Shown piece by piece: positions 8,752-16,870 of a stretch of DNA of 64,000 nucleotides. Below the pieces are notes generated by a model. That model saw nothing but the letters and a program-made list of their open reading frames with translations, did not search any database and was not told where the DNA came from. The stretch spans positions 62,001-126,000 of the forward strand of contig NZ_QXFK01000016.1 of NCBI RefSeq assembly GCF_003581645.1, in the 5' to 3' direction. Made by a program: the position numbers and the translations under genes. Positions within the stretch are counted from its first letter, which is position 1; the number at the start of each line of letters is the position of its first letter. Source of the stretch: Pelagerythrobacter aerophilus (lineage in GTDB: Bacteria; Pseudomonadota; Alphaproteobacteria; Sphingomonadales; Sphingomonadaceae).

Positions 8752-9033
8752 TTAGGCCTTCGCTACGGGCGCGTCGTCGCCCAGATCCTCGTACCACGCC
8801 TCGACCGGTCCGCTGAGCTTGATCGTCAACGGCTGGCCCTTGCGGTCCATTGTCTTTCCGGCCTGCACGCGGACCCACCCTTCGGAGATCGAATACTCTT
8901 CGATATCGGTCCGCTGGCGGCCCTTGAAGCGAATGCCGATTCCGCGCCGTAGCTTGTCGGCGTCGAAGTGCTCGCTGCGCGGGTTGACCGAAATGCGGTC
9001 GGGCGGGGTGTCGTTGCTGGTGTCGTCGCTCAT
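8752..9033 (-). CDS. DUF3297-family small protein
   Basis: 93 residues. The core (about 12-80) shows DRISVNPRSEHFD, then GIGIRFKGRQRTDIEEY and a Gly-Trp strand ending ENVKLSG-like (IKLSGPVEAWYEDLGD), matching my memory of DUF3297, a small conserved proteobacterial family of unknown function. It faces the CHAP gene tail to tail with a 6-nt gap. Confidence 0.8.
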   Translation of the reverse strand: MSDDTSNDTPPDRISVNPRSEHFDADKLRRGIGIRFKGRQRTDIEEYSISEGWVRVQAGKTMDRKGQPLTIKLSGPVEAWYEDLGDDAPVAKA

Positions 9034-9071
9034 GCCCGCGCCCTAGTCCGCCGTCGTGAGCGCTGCAATAT

Positions 9072-9251
9072 TCAATCGGGTGGGGGCGGGGTTTCGATGG
9101 GGCTGCGGTCAGGGCGGTCGAAATCGGGATCGGGCTGCTCGATCTCGTCCGGCTCCTGCATCGGATCTTCCAGCGGCGGGCTGTCGGGCGGGGTCTCCGG
9201 CGGAGAGCCGGGTTCGATTCTGTCGGGAGCGGGATCGGGCTGGGTGGCCAT
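9072..9251 (-). CDS. Short Pro/Asp/Glu-rich hypothetical protein
   Basis: 59 residues starting at the ATG at 9251. The protein is almost entirely Pro, Asp, Glu and Ser (begins MATQPDPAPDRIEPGSPPE), so it must be intrinsically disordered and strongly acidic. Composition is very unlike a random shadow frame, and similar short acidic Pro-rich proteins occur in related genomes as far as I recall. It sits 38 nt upstream of the DUF3297 gene. Function unknown. Confidence 0.5.
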   Translation of the reverse strand: MATQPDPAPDRIEPGSPPETPPDSPPLEDPMQEPDEIEQPDPDFDRPDRSPIETPPPPD

Positions 9252-9415
9252 GGCGGAATCCTTCGTGCGGTGCGTCGTGCGAAATCAACGCCTCGCGCCG
9301 TCTGTGCGTTCCGCCGCTGCGCGCCGCAAATCGCAGCGCTTGCCCTTTTCGGCCCGCCCTTCTAAGGGCGCTCCCCTGTTCGTGTGGGTTTCCCACGCGC
9401 GGCTTCGTTCGGGTT

Positions 9416-9500
9416 GCGGGCGTGGCGGAACTGGTAGACGCGCTGGTTTTAGGTACCAGTATCGAAAGATGTGGGGGTTCGAGTCCCTTCGCCCGCACCA
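9416..9500 (+). tRNA. tRNA-Leu, anticodon UAG
   Basis: An 85-nt class II tRNA. The acceptor GCGGGCG pairs with CGCCCGC, followed by discriminator A and an encoded CCA. The anticodon loop TTTAGGT is flanked by CTGGT and ACCAG, giving TAG. A variable arm and the T-arm (GGTTCGAGTCC) follow. It reads CUA/CUG-type leucine codons. It lies 57 nt before trigger factor. Confidence 0.97.
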
Positions 9501-9557
9501 GTGACCAGCCCGACGCCCTTCGACAAAACGTGATTTTGAAAAGGCTTAAGTTCGCAC

Positions 9558-11174
9558 ATGCAGATCAAAGAGACCACCGCCGAGGGCCTCAAGCGCGGCT
9601 TCCAGCTCACCATTCCGGCCGGTGATATCGAGGCCAAGGTCGATGCGGAGGTGAAGAAGATCGCCCCGCAAGTGCGCATGCCCGGCTTCCGCCCGGGCAA
9701 AGTGCCCGCCAACCTGGTCCGCAAGATGCATGGCGAGAACCTGCATGCGCAGGTCTTCAACGACGCGATTCGCGGCTCGGTCGACGAACTGATCCGCGAG
9801 AAGAAGCTTCGCCCGGCGATGCAGCCCAAGGTCGAGCTCGGCGAAGGCTACGAGCAGGGCAAGGATGCAGTGCTCGACGTCGAGCTCGAAGTCCTGCCGG
9901 CGATCGAGGCTCCCGAGATCGAAGGCCTCGCGCTCGAGCGGCTGGTCGTGCCGGTGAGCGACAAGGAGGTCGACGAGGCGCTGGAGCGCGTCGCCGGTCA
10001 GCAGAAGAGCTACAAGGACGCACCGAAGACCAGGAAGGCCGCCGAAGGCGACCAGATCATCATCGACTTCGTCGGATCGATCGACGGCACCGAGTTCGAA
10101 GGCGGCAAGGCCGAGGACGCGCCGCTCGTGCTCGGCGCGGGGCAGTTCATCCCCGGCTTCGAAGAGCAGCTCACCGGCGTGAAGACTGGTGACGAGAAGA
10201 CGATCACCGTCACGTTCCCGGCCGATTATCCGGCCGAGCACCTCAAGGGCAAGGAAGCCCAGTTCGCCGTCACGGTGAAGCAGGTGAAGGTCGAAGGCGA
10301 GACCAAGATCGACGACGATTTCGCCAAGAACCTGGGCCTGGAAGGGCTCGACCAGCTCAAGGGCCTGCTGCGCGGCCAGATCGAGCAGGAGACCGCCGGG
10401 CTCACCCGCACGCAGATGAAGCGCCAGCTTCTCGACCAGCTCGCCGCGGGCCACGACTTCGCCGTGCCGCAGGGCATGGTCGACGCCGAGTTCGAGCAGA
10501 TCTGGGCGCAGCTCCAGCAGGAAGCCTCGCGCGATGAGGATCCGGCCAAGGCGCTCAAGGAAATCGAGGCGGAGAAGGACGACTACCGCAAGATCGCCGA
10601 ACGCCGCGTGCGTCTCGGGCTCCTGCTGAGCGAGATCGGCCAGAAGAACGGCGTCGAGGTCAGCCAGCAGGAAATGAGCATGCTCGTCCAGCAGGCGGCG
10701 CAGCAATATCGTGCCGAAGACCGCCAGCGGTTCGTGGAATACATCCAGTCCGAGCCGATGGCTGCCGCCCAGCTCCGCGCGCCGCTCTACGAGGACAAGG
10801 TCGTCGACTTCCTGTTCGACAAGGCCGAGATTTCCGAGCGTGAAGTGACGCGCGAGGAACTCGAGGCCGCGATCGAAGCGGAAGAGACCGAGCCCGCCGA
10901 AAAGCCGGCCGCGAAGAAGAAGGCGCCGGCGAAGAAGGCCGCTGCCAAGAAGAGCGCCGCCAAGGACGAAGGCGAGGAGAAGGCCCCGGCCAAGAAGCCG
11001 GCGGCGAAGAAGGCTCCCGCCAAGACGGCCGCAGCCAAGGACGAGGACAAGAAGGCCCCGGCCAAGAAAGCTGCGGCGAAGTCCGAAGACAAGGCGCCGG
11101 CCGCAAAGAAGCCGGCTGCCAAGAAGGCCCCGGCTAAAAAGGCTCCGGCCAAGAAGGCTGCCGCCAAGAAGTGA
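9558..11174 (+). CDS. tig: Trigger factor with Lys/Ala/Pro-rich tail
   Basis: 538 residues. The N-terminal ribosome-binding domain has the signature GFRPGKVP (residues about 44-51, usually GFRxGKxP). A central FKBP-type PPIase domain follows (about 160-245, GDQIIIDFVGSIDG) and then the helical chaperone domain. Typical trigger factors are 430-450 residues. Here residues 448-538 form an added tail of AKK, APAKK and AAAKK repeats with occasional DE clusters, resembling eukaryotic histone H1 tails. Sequence quality looks good: the frame is intact and codon use matches the body. Trigger factor binds nascent chains at the ribosome exit; the tail could add RNA or ribosome affinity (inference). Confidence 0.97.
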   Translation: MQIKETTAEGLKRGFQLTIPAGDIEAKVDAEVKKIAPQVRMPGFRPGKVPANLVRKMHGENLHAQVFNDAIRGSVDELIREKKLRPAMQPKVELGEGYEQGKDAVLDVELEVLPAIEAPEIEGLALERLVVPVSDKEVDEALERVAGQQKSYKDAPKTRKAAEGDQIIIDFVGSIDGTEFEGGKAEDAPLVLGAGQFIPGFEEQLTGVKTGDEKTITVTFPADYPAEHLKGKEAQFAVTVKQVKVEGETKIDDDFAKNLGLEGLDQLKGLLRGQIEQETAGLTRTQMKRQLLDQLAAGHDFAVPQGMVDAEFEQIWAQLQQEASRDEDPAKALKEIEAEKDDYRKIAERRVRLGLLLSEIGQKNGVEVSQQEMSMLVQQAAQQYRAEDRQRFVEYIQSEPMAAAQLRAPLYEDKVVDFLFDKAEISEREVTREELEAAIEAEETEPAEKPAAKKKAPAKKAAAKKSAAKDEGEEKAPAKKPAAKKAPAKTAAAKDEDKKAPAKKAAAKSEDKAPAAKKPAAKKAPAKKAPAKKAAAKK

Positions 11175-11205
11175 TTTGTCCGGCCACGCGCCGGGTGACG
11201 AACAG

Positions 11206-11233
11206 GGGCGGCGGGCGAGTCTCGCCGCCCTTT
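11206..11233 (+). terminator. Terminator after tig
   Basis: GGGCGGCG pairs with CGCCGCCC across a 9-nt loop and runs into TTTCTCGT. It ends the tig transcript before clpP. Confidence 0.65.
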
Positions 11234-11299
11234 CTCGTCCGGGGCGGCTGGCGGCATACCGGCGAGAGTGCCGATTTCCCCGGCCACAAGGTTAACCCC

Positions 11300-11330
11300 C
11301 TTGAACATCGCGCCGGCTATCGCGACATAG
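11300..11330 (+). promoter_or_regulatory. Possible RpoH-type promoter of clpP
   Basis: CTTGAA at 11300-11305 matches the heat-shock sigma -35 element. A CATA-containing -10-like stretch follows at about 11323-11330. The -10 match is poor. clpP is RpoH-dependent in many proteobacteria. Confidence 0.35.
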
Positions 11331-11363
11331 CCGGTCGCACTTCTGACGAGAGGAAATTTTCGC

Positions 11364-12062
11364 ATGATCGACCTGTTCGGCACCGATGCCCACGCTTCGC
11401 AGGGCCAGTTCACCCGCGATCCGGTGACGGGTGCGCTGGTGCCGGTGGTCGTCGAGCAGACCAGCCGCGGGGAACGCAGCTTCGACATCTTCAGCCGCCT
11501 GCTGCGCGAGCGGATCGTGTTCGTAACCGGTCAGGTCGAGGACGGGATGGCGTCGCTGATCGTGGCCCAGCTGCTGTTCCTCGAGAGCGAGAACCCTTCC
11601 AAACCGATCTCCATGTACATCAACTCACCCGGCGGCGTGGTGACCGCCGGGATGGCGATCCACGATACCATGCAGTACATCAAGCCGCGCGTTTCGACCG
11701 TTTGCGTCGGTCAGGCCGCTTCGATGGGCAGCTTCCTGCTCGCCGCGGGCGAGCCGGGGATGCGCATCGCGCTGCCCAACGCGCGGATCATGGTCCACCA
11801 GCCCTCGGGCGGCGCGCGCGGCATGGCGAGCGATATCGAGATCCAGGCGCGCGAGATCCTGCGCATCCGCCAGCGGATGAACGATCTCTACGTCAAGTAC
11901 ACCGGCCAGAGCCTCTCCGACATCGAGAAGGCGATGGACCGCGACACCTTCCTCGAAGCCGACGAAGCGATGAAGTTCGGCATCGTCGACAAGGTGTTCG
12001 AGACCCGGCCCGAAAACGAGGAGCCGGGTGACGAGACGGGTTCCGGCGGAGCGCCGGAGTAA
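11364..12062 (+). CDS. clpP: ATP-dependent Clp protease proteolytic subunit
   Basis: 232 residues, ATG preceded by AGAGGAAA. The catalytic triad is visible as Ser120 (GQAASMGS), His145 (MVHQPSGG) and Asp194 (MDRDTF). ClpP forms a tetradecameric barrel that degrades substrates unfolded by ClpX or ClpA. The C-terminus has an acidic, Gly-rich extension of about 15 residues beyond the core. clpX follows 183 nt downstream; the same tig-clpP-clpX order is seen in many proteobacteria. Confidence 0.97.
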   Translation: MIDLFGTDAHASQGQFTRDPVTGALVPVVVEQTSRGERSFDIFSRLLRERIVFVTGQVEDGMASLIVAQLLFLESENPSKPISMYINSPGGVVTAGMAIHDTMQYIKPRVSTVCVGQAASMGSFLLAAGEPGMRIALPNARIMVHQPSGGARGMASDIEIQAREILRIRQRMNDLYVKYTGQSLSDIEKAMDRDTFLEADEAMKFGIVDKVFETRPENEEPGDETGSGGAPE

Positions 12063-12104
12063 CCGATCCTTCCGGGCACAAAACCCGGCGCAGGGCGGTT
12101 GATA

Positions 12105-12155
12105 TAGCATTCGGGCAACCCTGCCACTTCAGCTTGTGGCAATACGTGAATGCTA
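12105..12155 (+). other. Nested inverted repeats between clpP and clpX
   Basis: TAGCATTC (12105-12112) pairs with GAATGCTA (12148-12155). Inside it TGCCAC (12122-12127) pairs with GTGGCA (12136-12141). The result is a long hairpin with an internal loop and no T-tract. It could be an mRNA processing or regulatory structure. Confidence 0.4.
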
Positions 12156-12245
12156 AACCCGATGTGTTGATTAATGACCAGCCGGCTCTAGAGTCGGCCG
12201 AATCCGGCCTTGGAATTCGGGCCGGGGGTTCGGGAACCACGGGAA

Positions 12246-13508
12246 ATGACCAAGTTGAGCGGAACCGATAGCAAGTCCACGCTGTACTGCAGCTTCTGCG
12301 GCAAATCGCAGCACGAGGTGAGGAAACTCATCGCGGGGCCGACGGTGTTCATCTGTGACGAATGCGTCGAGCTGTGCAACGACATCATTCGCGAAGAGAC
12401 CAAGGCCGGGCTGACGGGCCGCAAGGAAGGCGAAGTCCCGACTCCGAACGACATCTTCGTGACTCTGAACGATTACGTGATCGGGCAGGACCGCGCGAAG
12501 CGCGTGCTCTCGGTCGCGGTGCACAATCACTACAAGCGGCTCAAGCATTCGGGCAAGGCGGGCGACGTCGAACTGGCGAAGTCCAACATCCTGCTCGTCG
12601 GTCCGACCGGTTCGGGCAAGACGCTGCTGGCGCAGACACTGGCGCGCACGTTCGACGTGCCGTTCACGATGGCCGATGCGACCACGCTGACCGAAGCCGG
12701 CTACGTGGGCGAGGATGTCGAGAACATCATCCTGAAGCTGCTCCAGTCGAGCGACTACAACGTCGACAAGGCGCAGCACGGCATCGTCTACATCGACGAG
12801 ATCGACAAGATCACGCGCAAGGCGGAAAATCCCTCGATCACACGCGACGTGTCGGGCGAGGGCGTGCAGCAAGCGCTGCTCAAGCTGATGGAGGGCACCA
12901 CCGCCTCGGTCCCGCCGCAGGGCGGCCGCAAGCACCCGCAGCAGGAATTCCTGCAGGTGGACACGACGAACATCCTGTTCATCTGCGGCGGTGCCTTCGC
13001 CGGACTGGAGAAGATCATCGCCGATCGCTTGCAGAAGCGCTCGATCGGTTTCGGTGCGCATGTCGCCGATCCGGACAAGCGCCGTGTGGGCGAGCTGCTC
13101 GAGAAGTGCGAGCCGGAAGACCTGCTCAAGTTCGGCCTGATCCCCGAATTCGTCGGCCGCCTGCCGGTGATCGCTACGCTGCGCGATCTCGACGTGGCCG
13201 CGCTGGTGCAGATCCTCAGCGAGCCGAAGAACGCGCTGGTCAAGCAGTACCGCAAGCTGTTCGAGCTCGAGGATGTCGAGCTGACCTTCACCGACGATGC
13301 GCTGGAAACGATCGCCGAGCGGGCGATCAAGCGCAAGACCGGCGCGCGTGGCCTGCGCTCGATTGTCGAAGGCATCCTGCTCGACACGATGTTCGACCTT
13401 CCCGACATGGACGGGGTGAGCGAGATCGTGATCGACAAGGACGTGGTCGAAGGCCGCAAGGAGCCGATTCGGGTGCTCGGCGGCGAGAAGAAAGAAGCGG
13501 CGGCCTGA
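12246..13508 (+). CDS. clpX: ATP-dependent Clp protease ATPase subunit ClpX
   Basis: 420 residues. I use the ATG at 12246 (MTKLSG) instead of 12210 because it gives the standard N-terminus. The zinc-binding domain has Cys15, Cys18, Cys37 and Cys40. Walker A is GPTGSGKT at 119-126, Walker B is YIDEIDK, and the pore loop is GYVGEDVE. ClpX unfolds tagged proteins and feeds ClpP; in alphaproteobacteria it degrades cell-cycle regulators including CtrA. Confidence 0.98.
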   Translation: MTKLSGTDSKSTLYCSFCGKSQHEVRKLIAGPTVFICDECVELCNDIIREETKAGLTGRKEGEVPTPNDIFVTLNDYVIGQDRAKRVLSVAVHNHYKRLKHSGKAGDVELAKSNILLVGPTGSGKTLLAQTLARTFDVPFTMADATTLTEAGYVGEDVENIILKLLQSSDYNVDKAQHGIVYIDEIDKITRKAENPSITRDVSGEGVQQALLKLMEGTTASVPPQGGRKHPQQEFLQVDTTNILFICGGAFAGLEKIIADRLQKRSIGFGAHVADPDKRRVGELLEKCEPEDLLKFGLIPEFVGRLPVIATLRDLDVAALVQILSEPKNALVKQYRKLFELEDVELTFTDDALETIAERAIKRKTGARGLRSIVEGILLDTMFDLPDMDGVSEIVIDKDVVEGRKEPIRVLGGEKKEAAA

Positions 13509-13671
13509 CAGGCGCCGCTCCGCGGCGCATGGCGCTGCGGACATAATCGGCCCCGGGCGGGCCGTTCATCGCCTTACCGGGCGCAAGTGGCGCGACACGC
13601 GGTTGCGCCCCGGGCCGGGCCGTATTCGGGCCCGGACCGCACTGTCACGCGAATACGAGGAATTTCCGAAT

Positions 13672-13854
13672 ATGGCCACCAACGCACAGCTCGCGGCGAA
13701 GCTTCTGCGCGACGCGAGCGGCTTCTTCCGCAATGTCGGCGAACAGAACCCGCAGCTCCAGCAGCAGATGGACGACAACGCGCAGGTTTACGAGCAGGTC
13801 GCCGAATTGGTCGAGAACGATCCGAACGGTGAGCTTCCCGCGCAGGAAGGGTAA
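13672..13854 (+). CDS. Small helical hypothetical protein
   Basis: 60 residues beginning MATNAQLAAKLLRDASGFFR. It is predicted almost fully alpha-helical with Gln/Asn-rich middle and an acidic end (ELVENDPNGELP). There is no signal peptide or membrane segment. The gene sits between clpX and a strong hairpin. Codon use fits the genome, so I consider it real. Function unknown; I do not assign a family. Confidence 0.7.
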   Translation: MATNAQLAAKLLRDASGFFRNVGEQNPQLQQQMDDNAQVYEQVAELVENDPNGELPAQEG

Positions 13855-13861
13855 GATTTCC

Positions 13862-13903
13862 GGCGAGCGGCGAGGAGACAAATGGGGTTCCTCGCCGCTC
13901 GCC
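13862..13903. terminator. Large 15-bp hairpin between convergent genes
   Basis: GGCGAGCGGCGAGGA (13862-13876) is perfectly complementary to TCCTCGCCGCTCGCC (13889-13903), loop 12 nt. No T-tract follows. It lies between the 60-residue gene and the CDF transporter end, so it probably acts as a bidirectional terminator or mRNA 3-prime stabiliser. Confidence 0.5.
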
Positions 13904-13928
13904 GCCTCTCACAGCAGTCCCGGCACCT

Positions 13929-14882
13929 CTAACAGCTCTCCGCCGAGGACAGCGCACAGTCCGCGTCGCGTTCGATCTGGATCGTCGCATGACCGATCCC
14001 GTGCCGGTGCTGCAACTCATGCGCGATTGCGCGCAGGAATTCGTCTCCAGGGTGTCCGGCAGGCATGACGAGATGCGCGGTCATCGCGGTTTCGGTCGTG
14101 CTCATCGGCCAGATATGCAGGTCGTGGACCGCCGCCACGCCGGACAAACGGGTGAGATAAGCGCGCACGTCGGCTTCCGAGATCCCCTCGGGTACCGCCA
14201 GCAGACCCATCTTCACGCTGTCCTTCAGCAGCCCCCAGGTCCCCCAGGCGATTACCGCCACGATCAAGAGACTGGTTACCGGATCGATCCAGGTCGCGCC
14301 GGTCAGCAGGATCGCCACGCCCGCGATCACCACACCCAGCGAAACCAGCGCATCGGCGACCATGTGCAGGAACGCGCCGCGGATATTCAGATCGTCGTGC
14401 CGGCCGCGCAGGAACAGCAGGGCGGTTGCGGTATTGATCACGATCCCGATGCTCGCGACCACGATCATGGTCCACCCTTCCACCTCGGCCGGGTTGCTCA
14501 GGCGGTTCAGGGTCTCGAACAGGATTGCCCCTATCGCGACCAGCAGCAGCCCGGCATTGGCCATCGCGGCCAGGATGGTCGAGCTCTTGTAGCCGTAGGT
14601 GAACTTGTCGGAGGGCGGCTTGCGCGCTGCGGCCGCAGCCGCCCAGGCGAGCAGCAGACTCAGGACGTCCGACAGGTTGTGCCCGGCATCGGCGACGAGC
14701 GCCATCGAGCCCGAGAGGAAGCCGTAGGCGGCCTCGACCAGCACGAAGACACCGTTGAGCACGATACCGATCGCGAAAGCGCGGCCGAAGTCTGCCGGTG
14801 CATGCGCGTGGCCATGACCATGCGAATTCCCGTGCGAATGTCCGTGATGACTGTGAGAGTGACCCGCGCCCATTGCGGTCAC
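13929..14882 (-). CDS. Cation diffusion facilitator, zinc-type exporter
   Basis: 317 residues from a GTG start that overlaps the mtgA TGA by 4 nt (GTGA). The first 27 residues are a His-rich cytosolic loop (HSHSHHGHSHG and HGHGHAH). Six transmembrane segments follow. The metal-site motifs are ALVADAGHNLSDVLSL in TM2 (HxxxD) and AFLHMVADALVSLGV in TM5 (HxxxD), the CzcD/ZitB zinc-type signature. The C-terminal cytosolic domain contains VHDLHIWPMS, also typical. It exports Zn2+ (possibly Co2+ or Cd2+) by proton antiport. Coupling to mtgA is unusual. Confidence 0.93.
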   Translation of the reverse strand: MTAMGAGHSHSHHGHSHGNSHGHGHAHAPADFGRAFAIGIVLNGVFVLVEAAYGFLSGSMALVADAGHNLSDVLSLLLAWAAAAAARKPPSDKFTYGYKSSTILAAMANAGLLLVAIGAILFETLNRLSNPAEVEGWTMIVVASIGIVINTATALLFLRGRHDDLNIRGAFLHMVADALVSLGVVIAGVAILLTGATWIDPVTSLLIVAVIAWGTWGLLKDSVKMGLLAVPEGISEADVRAYLTRLSGVAAVHDLHIWPMSTTETAMTAHLVMPAGHPGDEFLRAIAHELQHRHGIGHATIQIERDADCALSSAESC

Positions 14883-15547
14883 TCATAGACGCAGGCGTCG
14901 AGCCCGTCACGCCTGACCACGCCCATGCGCGCCGCAATCGTATTGCCGTAGCGGCGGGTAAAGCCGGTGGGGTTCACCACCGAACGCCGCTTGGGCAGCG
15001 GCAGCGCGGCGGCCATGCGCGCGGCCTCAGTGCGGCTGAGGCGGGCGGCGGAGTGATTGAAATAGCGCTGTGCCCCAGCTTCCGCGCCGTAGGTGCCGAT
15101 GCCGGTCTCCGCGACGTTCAGGTAGACTTCCATGATCCGCCGCTTGCCCCAGACGGTCTCGATCAGGAAGGTGAACCAGGCCTCCAGCCCCTTGCGGAAA
15201 AAGCCGCCGTTTTGCCACAGGAACACGTTCTTGGCGGTTTGCTGGCTGATCGTCGACGCGCCGCGAATGCGGCCGCCCTGCGCGTTGTGCCGGATGGCCT
15301 TCTCGATCGCCTCGGTGTCGAAGCCGTCGTGGCTACAGAATTTCCCGTCTTCCGCCGCGATGACGGCGGCGACCAGGTTCCGGTCGATGTTCGAGAGCGA
15401 CTCCCAGTCCTTGGTCATGCCGCGCTCGTCCAGCAGCATGGTCACTGTCACCGGCGGAGGCACGAACCTGTAGACGACCACCAGCGCGAGGCTGAGCCCC
15501 ACGAACCATAGAACCAGCTTGGCGAGCAGCATGAGGAACCAGCGCAT
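14879..15547 (-). CDS. mtgA: Monofunctional peptidoglycan glycosyltransferase
   Basis: 222 residues: one N-terminal membrane anchor (about 5-28) and a GT51 domain. The catalytic Glu66 lies in AAEDGKFCSHDGFD (ExxxFxxHxGxD type), and the second conserved block is GASTISQQTAKN. It polymerises lipid II into glycan strands in the periplasm. Length matches MtgA rather than a bifunctional PBP1. The gene is coupled by a 4-nt overlap to the CDF transporter behind it. Confidence 0.95.
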   Translation of the reverse strand: MRWFLMLLAKLVLWFVGLSLALVVVYRFVPPPVTVTMLLDERGMTKDWESLSNIDRNLVAAVIAAEDGKFCSHDGFDTEAIEKAIRHNAQGGRIRGASTISQQTAKNVFLWQNGGFFRKGLEAWFTFLIETVWGKRRIMEVYLNVAETGIGTYGAEAGAQRYFNHSAARLSRTEAARMAAALPLPKRRSVVNPTGFTRRYGNTIAARMGVVRRDGLDACVYE

Positions 15548-15589
15548 GGGGGAACCGGATAAGGACGGCGGCGTCCGGGCGCAATCGCC

Positions 15590-15970
15590 TTACTGGCGTG
15601 CGTCGAATGCAGCGCGGGCCGCCTCGATTGTCTCGATGTTGCGCTCGGCCCAGTGCCATACGCCGCAGAACGCCTCGGCCAGGTCGTGTCCGAGTACTGT
15701 CAGCCGGTATTCGACCCGCGGGGGGACCTCGGCGTGCACGGTGCGGGTGACCAACCCCTCGCGCTCCATCTGGCGCAGGGTCTGGGTGAGCATCTTCTGG
15801 CTGATTCCCGGCACCGCGCGCCCGATCGCGCTGAAGCGCTGCTCGCCGGCTTCCTCCAGCGCTTCCAGTACGAGAAGTGTCCACTTGTCGGCCACCCGGC
15901 CGATCGTTTCATCGACCAGCGCATCGACGCGGGGATCCGAATGGTAGCTCGTATGCGGCGGTTTTCCCAT
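15590..15970 (-). CDS. HxlR-family transcriptional regulator
   Basis: 126 residues forming a winged helix. Family hallmarks are DKWTLLVLEAL near residue 28, GISQKMLTQTLRQMEREGLV near 55-75 and VEYRLTVLGHDL near 85. Two cysteine-like redox positions typical of some HxlR proteins are not obvious; one Cys occurs in the C-terminal helix (AFCGVW). It is divergent from an SDR gene, the classic arrangement for an HxlR repressor and its target. Confidence 0.92.
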   Translation of the reverse strand: MGKPPHTSYHSDPRVDALVDETIGRVADKWTLLVLEALEEAGEQRFSAIGRAVPGISQKMLTQTLRQMEREGLVTRTVHAEVPPRVEYRLTVLGHDLAEAFCGVWHWAERNIETIEAARAAFDARQ

Positions 15971-15978
15971 TTCTTTCC

Positions 15979-16010
15979 TTTCGGTAACTACCGCACGTTT
16001 CGGTGCCTAC
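15979..16010. promoter_or_regulatory. Direct-repeat operator candidate for HxlR/SDR
   Basis: Two copies of TTTCGGTNNCTAC begin at 15979 and 15998, exactly 19 bp apart, in the shared intergenic region. The first copy also contains the small inverted repeat GGTA-AC-TACC. Roughly two helical turns spacing fits a dimeric regulator binding tandemly. Confidence 0.45.
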
Positions 16011-16075
16011 TTCCCAATGGAGAGCAAGGGACTAGATGGAGTCCCTCTCCAACGCAAGCAAGGAAGGTTCCTCTC

Positions 16076-16819
16076 ATGAAAACCAGCGGCAATACGATCC
16101 TCGTCACCGGCGGCGGCAGCGGAATCGGCCGCGAGCTCGCCCGGCGCTGGCACGATCTCGGCAATACCGTGGTCGTCGCCGGACGCAGCGAAGGCCCGCT
16201 CGCAGAAACCGCCAAAGGCCACGCGAACATCCATGTCATGACGCTCGACGTGTCCGATCCTGCCGACATCCAACGCTTCGCCCGCGATGTCGCGGCGCGT
16301 TTCCCCGGGCTCAACGTGCTGGTGAACAACGCCGGCATCATGCGCTACGAGGACGTAACGGCGAGGCGCGATCTCGCCGATGTCGAAGCGACGGTCGTCA
16401 CCAACCTGCTCGGCCCGATCCGTCTGATCGATGCGCTCGTCGAGCATCTGAAGGGACAGGATGACGCGGCGATCATCAACGTCAGCTCGGGTCTGGCCTT
16501 CGTGCCGATGCCCAAGGCGGCGACCTATTCGGCGACCAAGGCGGCGATCCACAGCTATACGATCTCGCTGCGCGCGAAGCTCGAGGGTATGGTCGAGGTG
16601 ATCGAGCTCGCCCCGCCCGCGGTGCAGACCGAGCTGACGCCGGGGCAATCGACGCGCGAGGGCTATCTGCCGCTCGGCACCTTCATCGATCAGGTCATGG
16701 CGCAGTTCGAAAGCGGCAATCCGCCGGCCGAAGTGTGCGTGCCCAACACCCTGATCCTGCGCAACGCGGAGAAAGAGGGACGGTTCGAGGAAGCGCTCGC
16801 GATGACGAAGGGCTTCTGA
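16076..16819 (+). CDS. Short-chain dehydrogenase (DltE-like SDR)
   Basis: 247 residues from the ATG at 16076; longer upstream frames are antisense to HxlR. The Rossmann motif is TGGGSGIG near residue 11, NNAG follows at about 83, and the catalytic set is Ser in NVSSGL and YSATK. The sequence VIELAPPAVQTELTPGQ near residue 180 is characteristic of DltE-type SDRs. It probably reduces a small carbonyl compound using NAD(P)H; the substrate is unknown. Regulation by the divergent HxlR protein, perhaps by electrophiles, is likely by analogy. Confidence 0.92.
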   Translation: MKTSGNTILVTGGGSGIGRELARRWHDLGNTVVVAGRSEGPLAETAKGHANIHVMTLDVSDPADIQRFARDVAARFPGLNVLVNNAGIMRYEDVTARRDLADVEATVVTNLLGPIRLIDALVEHLKGQDDAAIINVSSGLAFVPMPKAATYSATKAAIHSYTISLRAKLEGMVEVIELAPPAVQTELTPGQSTREGYLPLGTFIDQVMAQFESGNPPAEVCVPNTLILRNAEKEGRFEEALAMTKGF

Positions 16820-16833
16820 CCCGCCACGACTGC

Positions 16834-16870
16834 AGGAGGGACGCGAGGGGCCGGTCCCCGCGTCCCTCCT
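16834..16870. terminator. Bidirectional hairpin between SDR and M23 genes
   Basis: AGGAGGGACGCG (16834-16845) pairs with CGCGTCCCTCCT (16859-16870), extended inward by GGG/CCC. The M23 stop codon begins right after it on the opposite strand. The long stem suggests termination in both directions although there is no T-tract. Confidence 0.5.
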
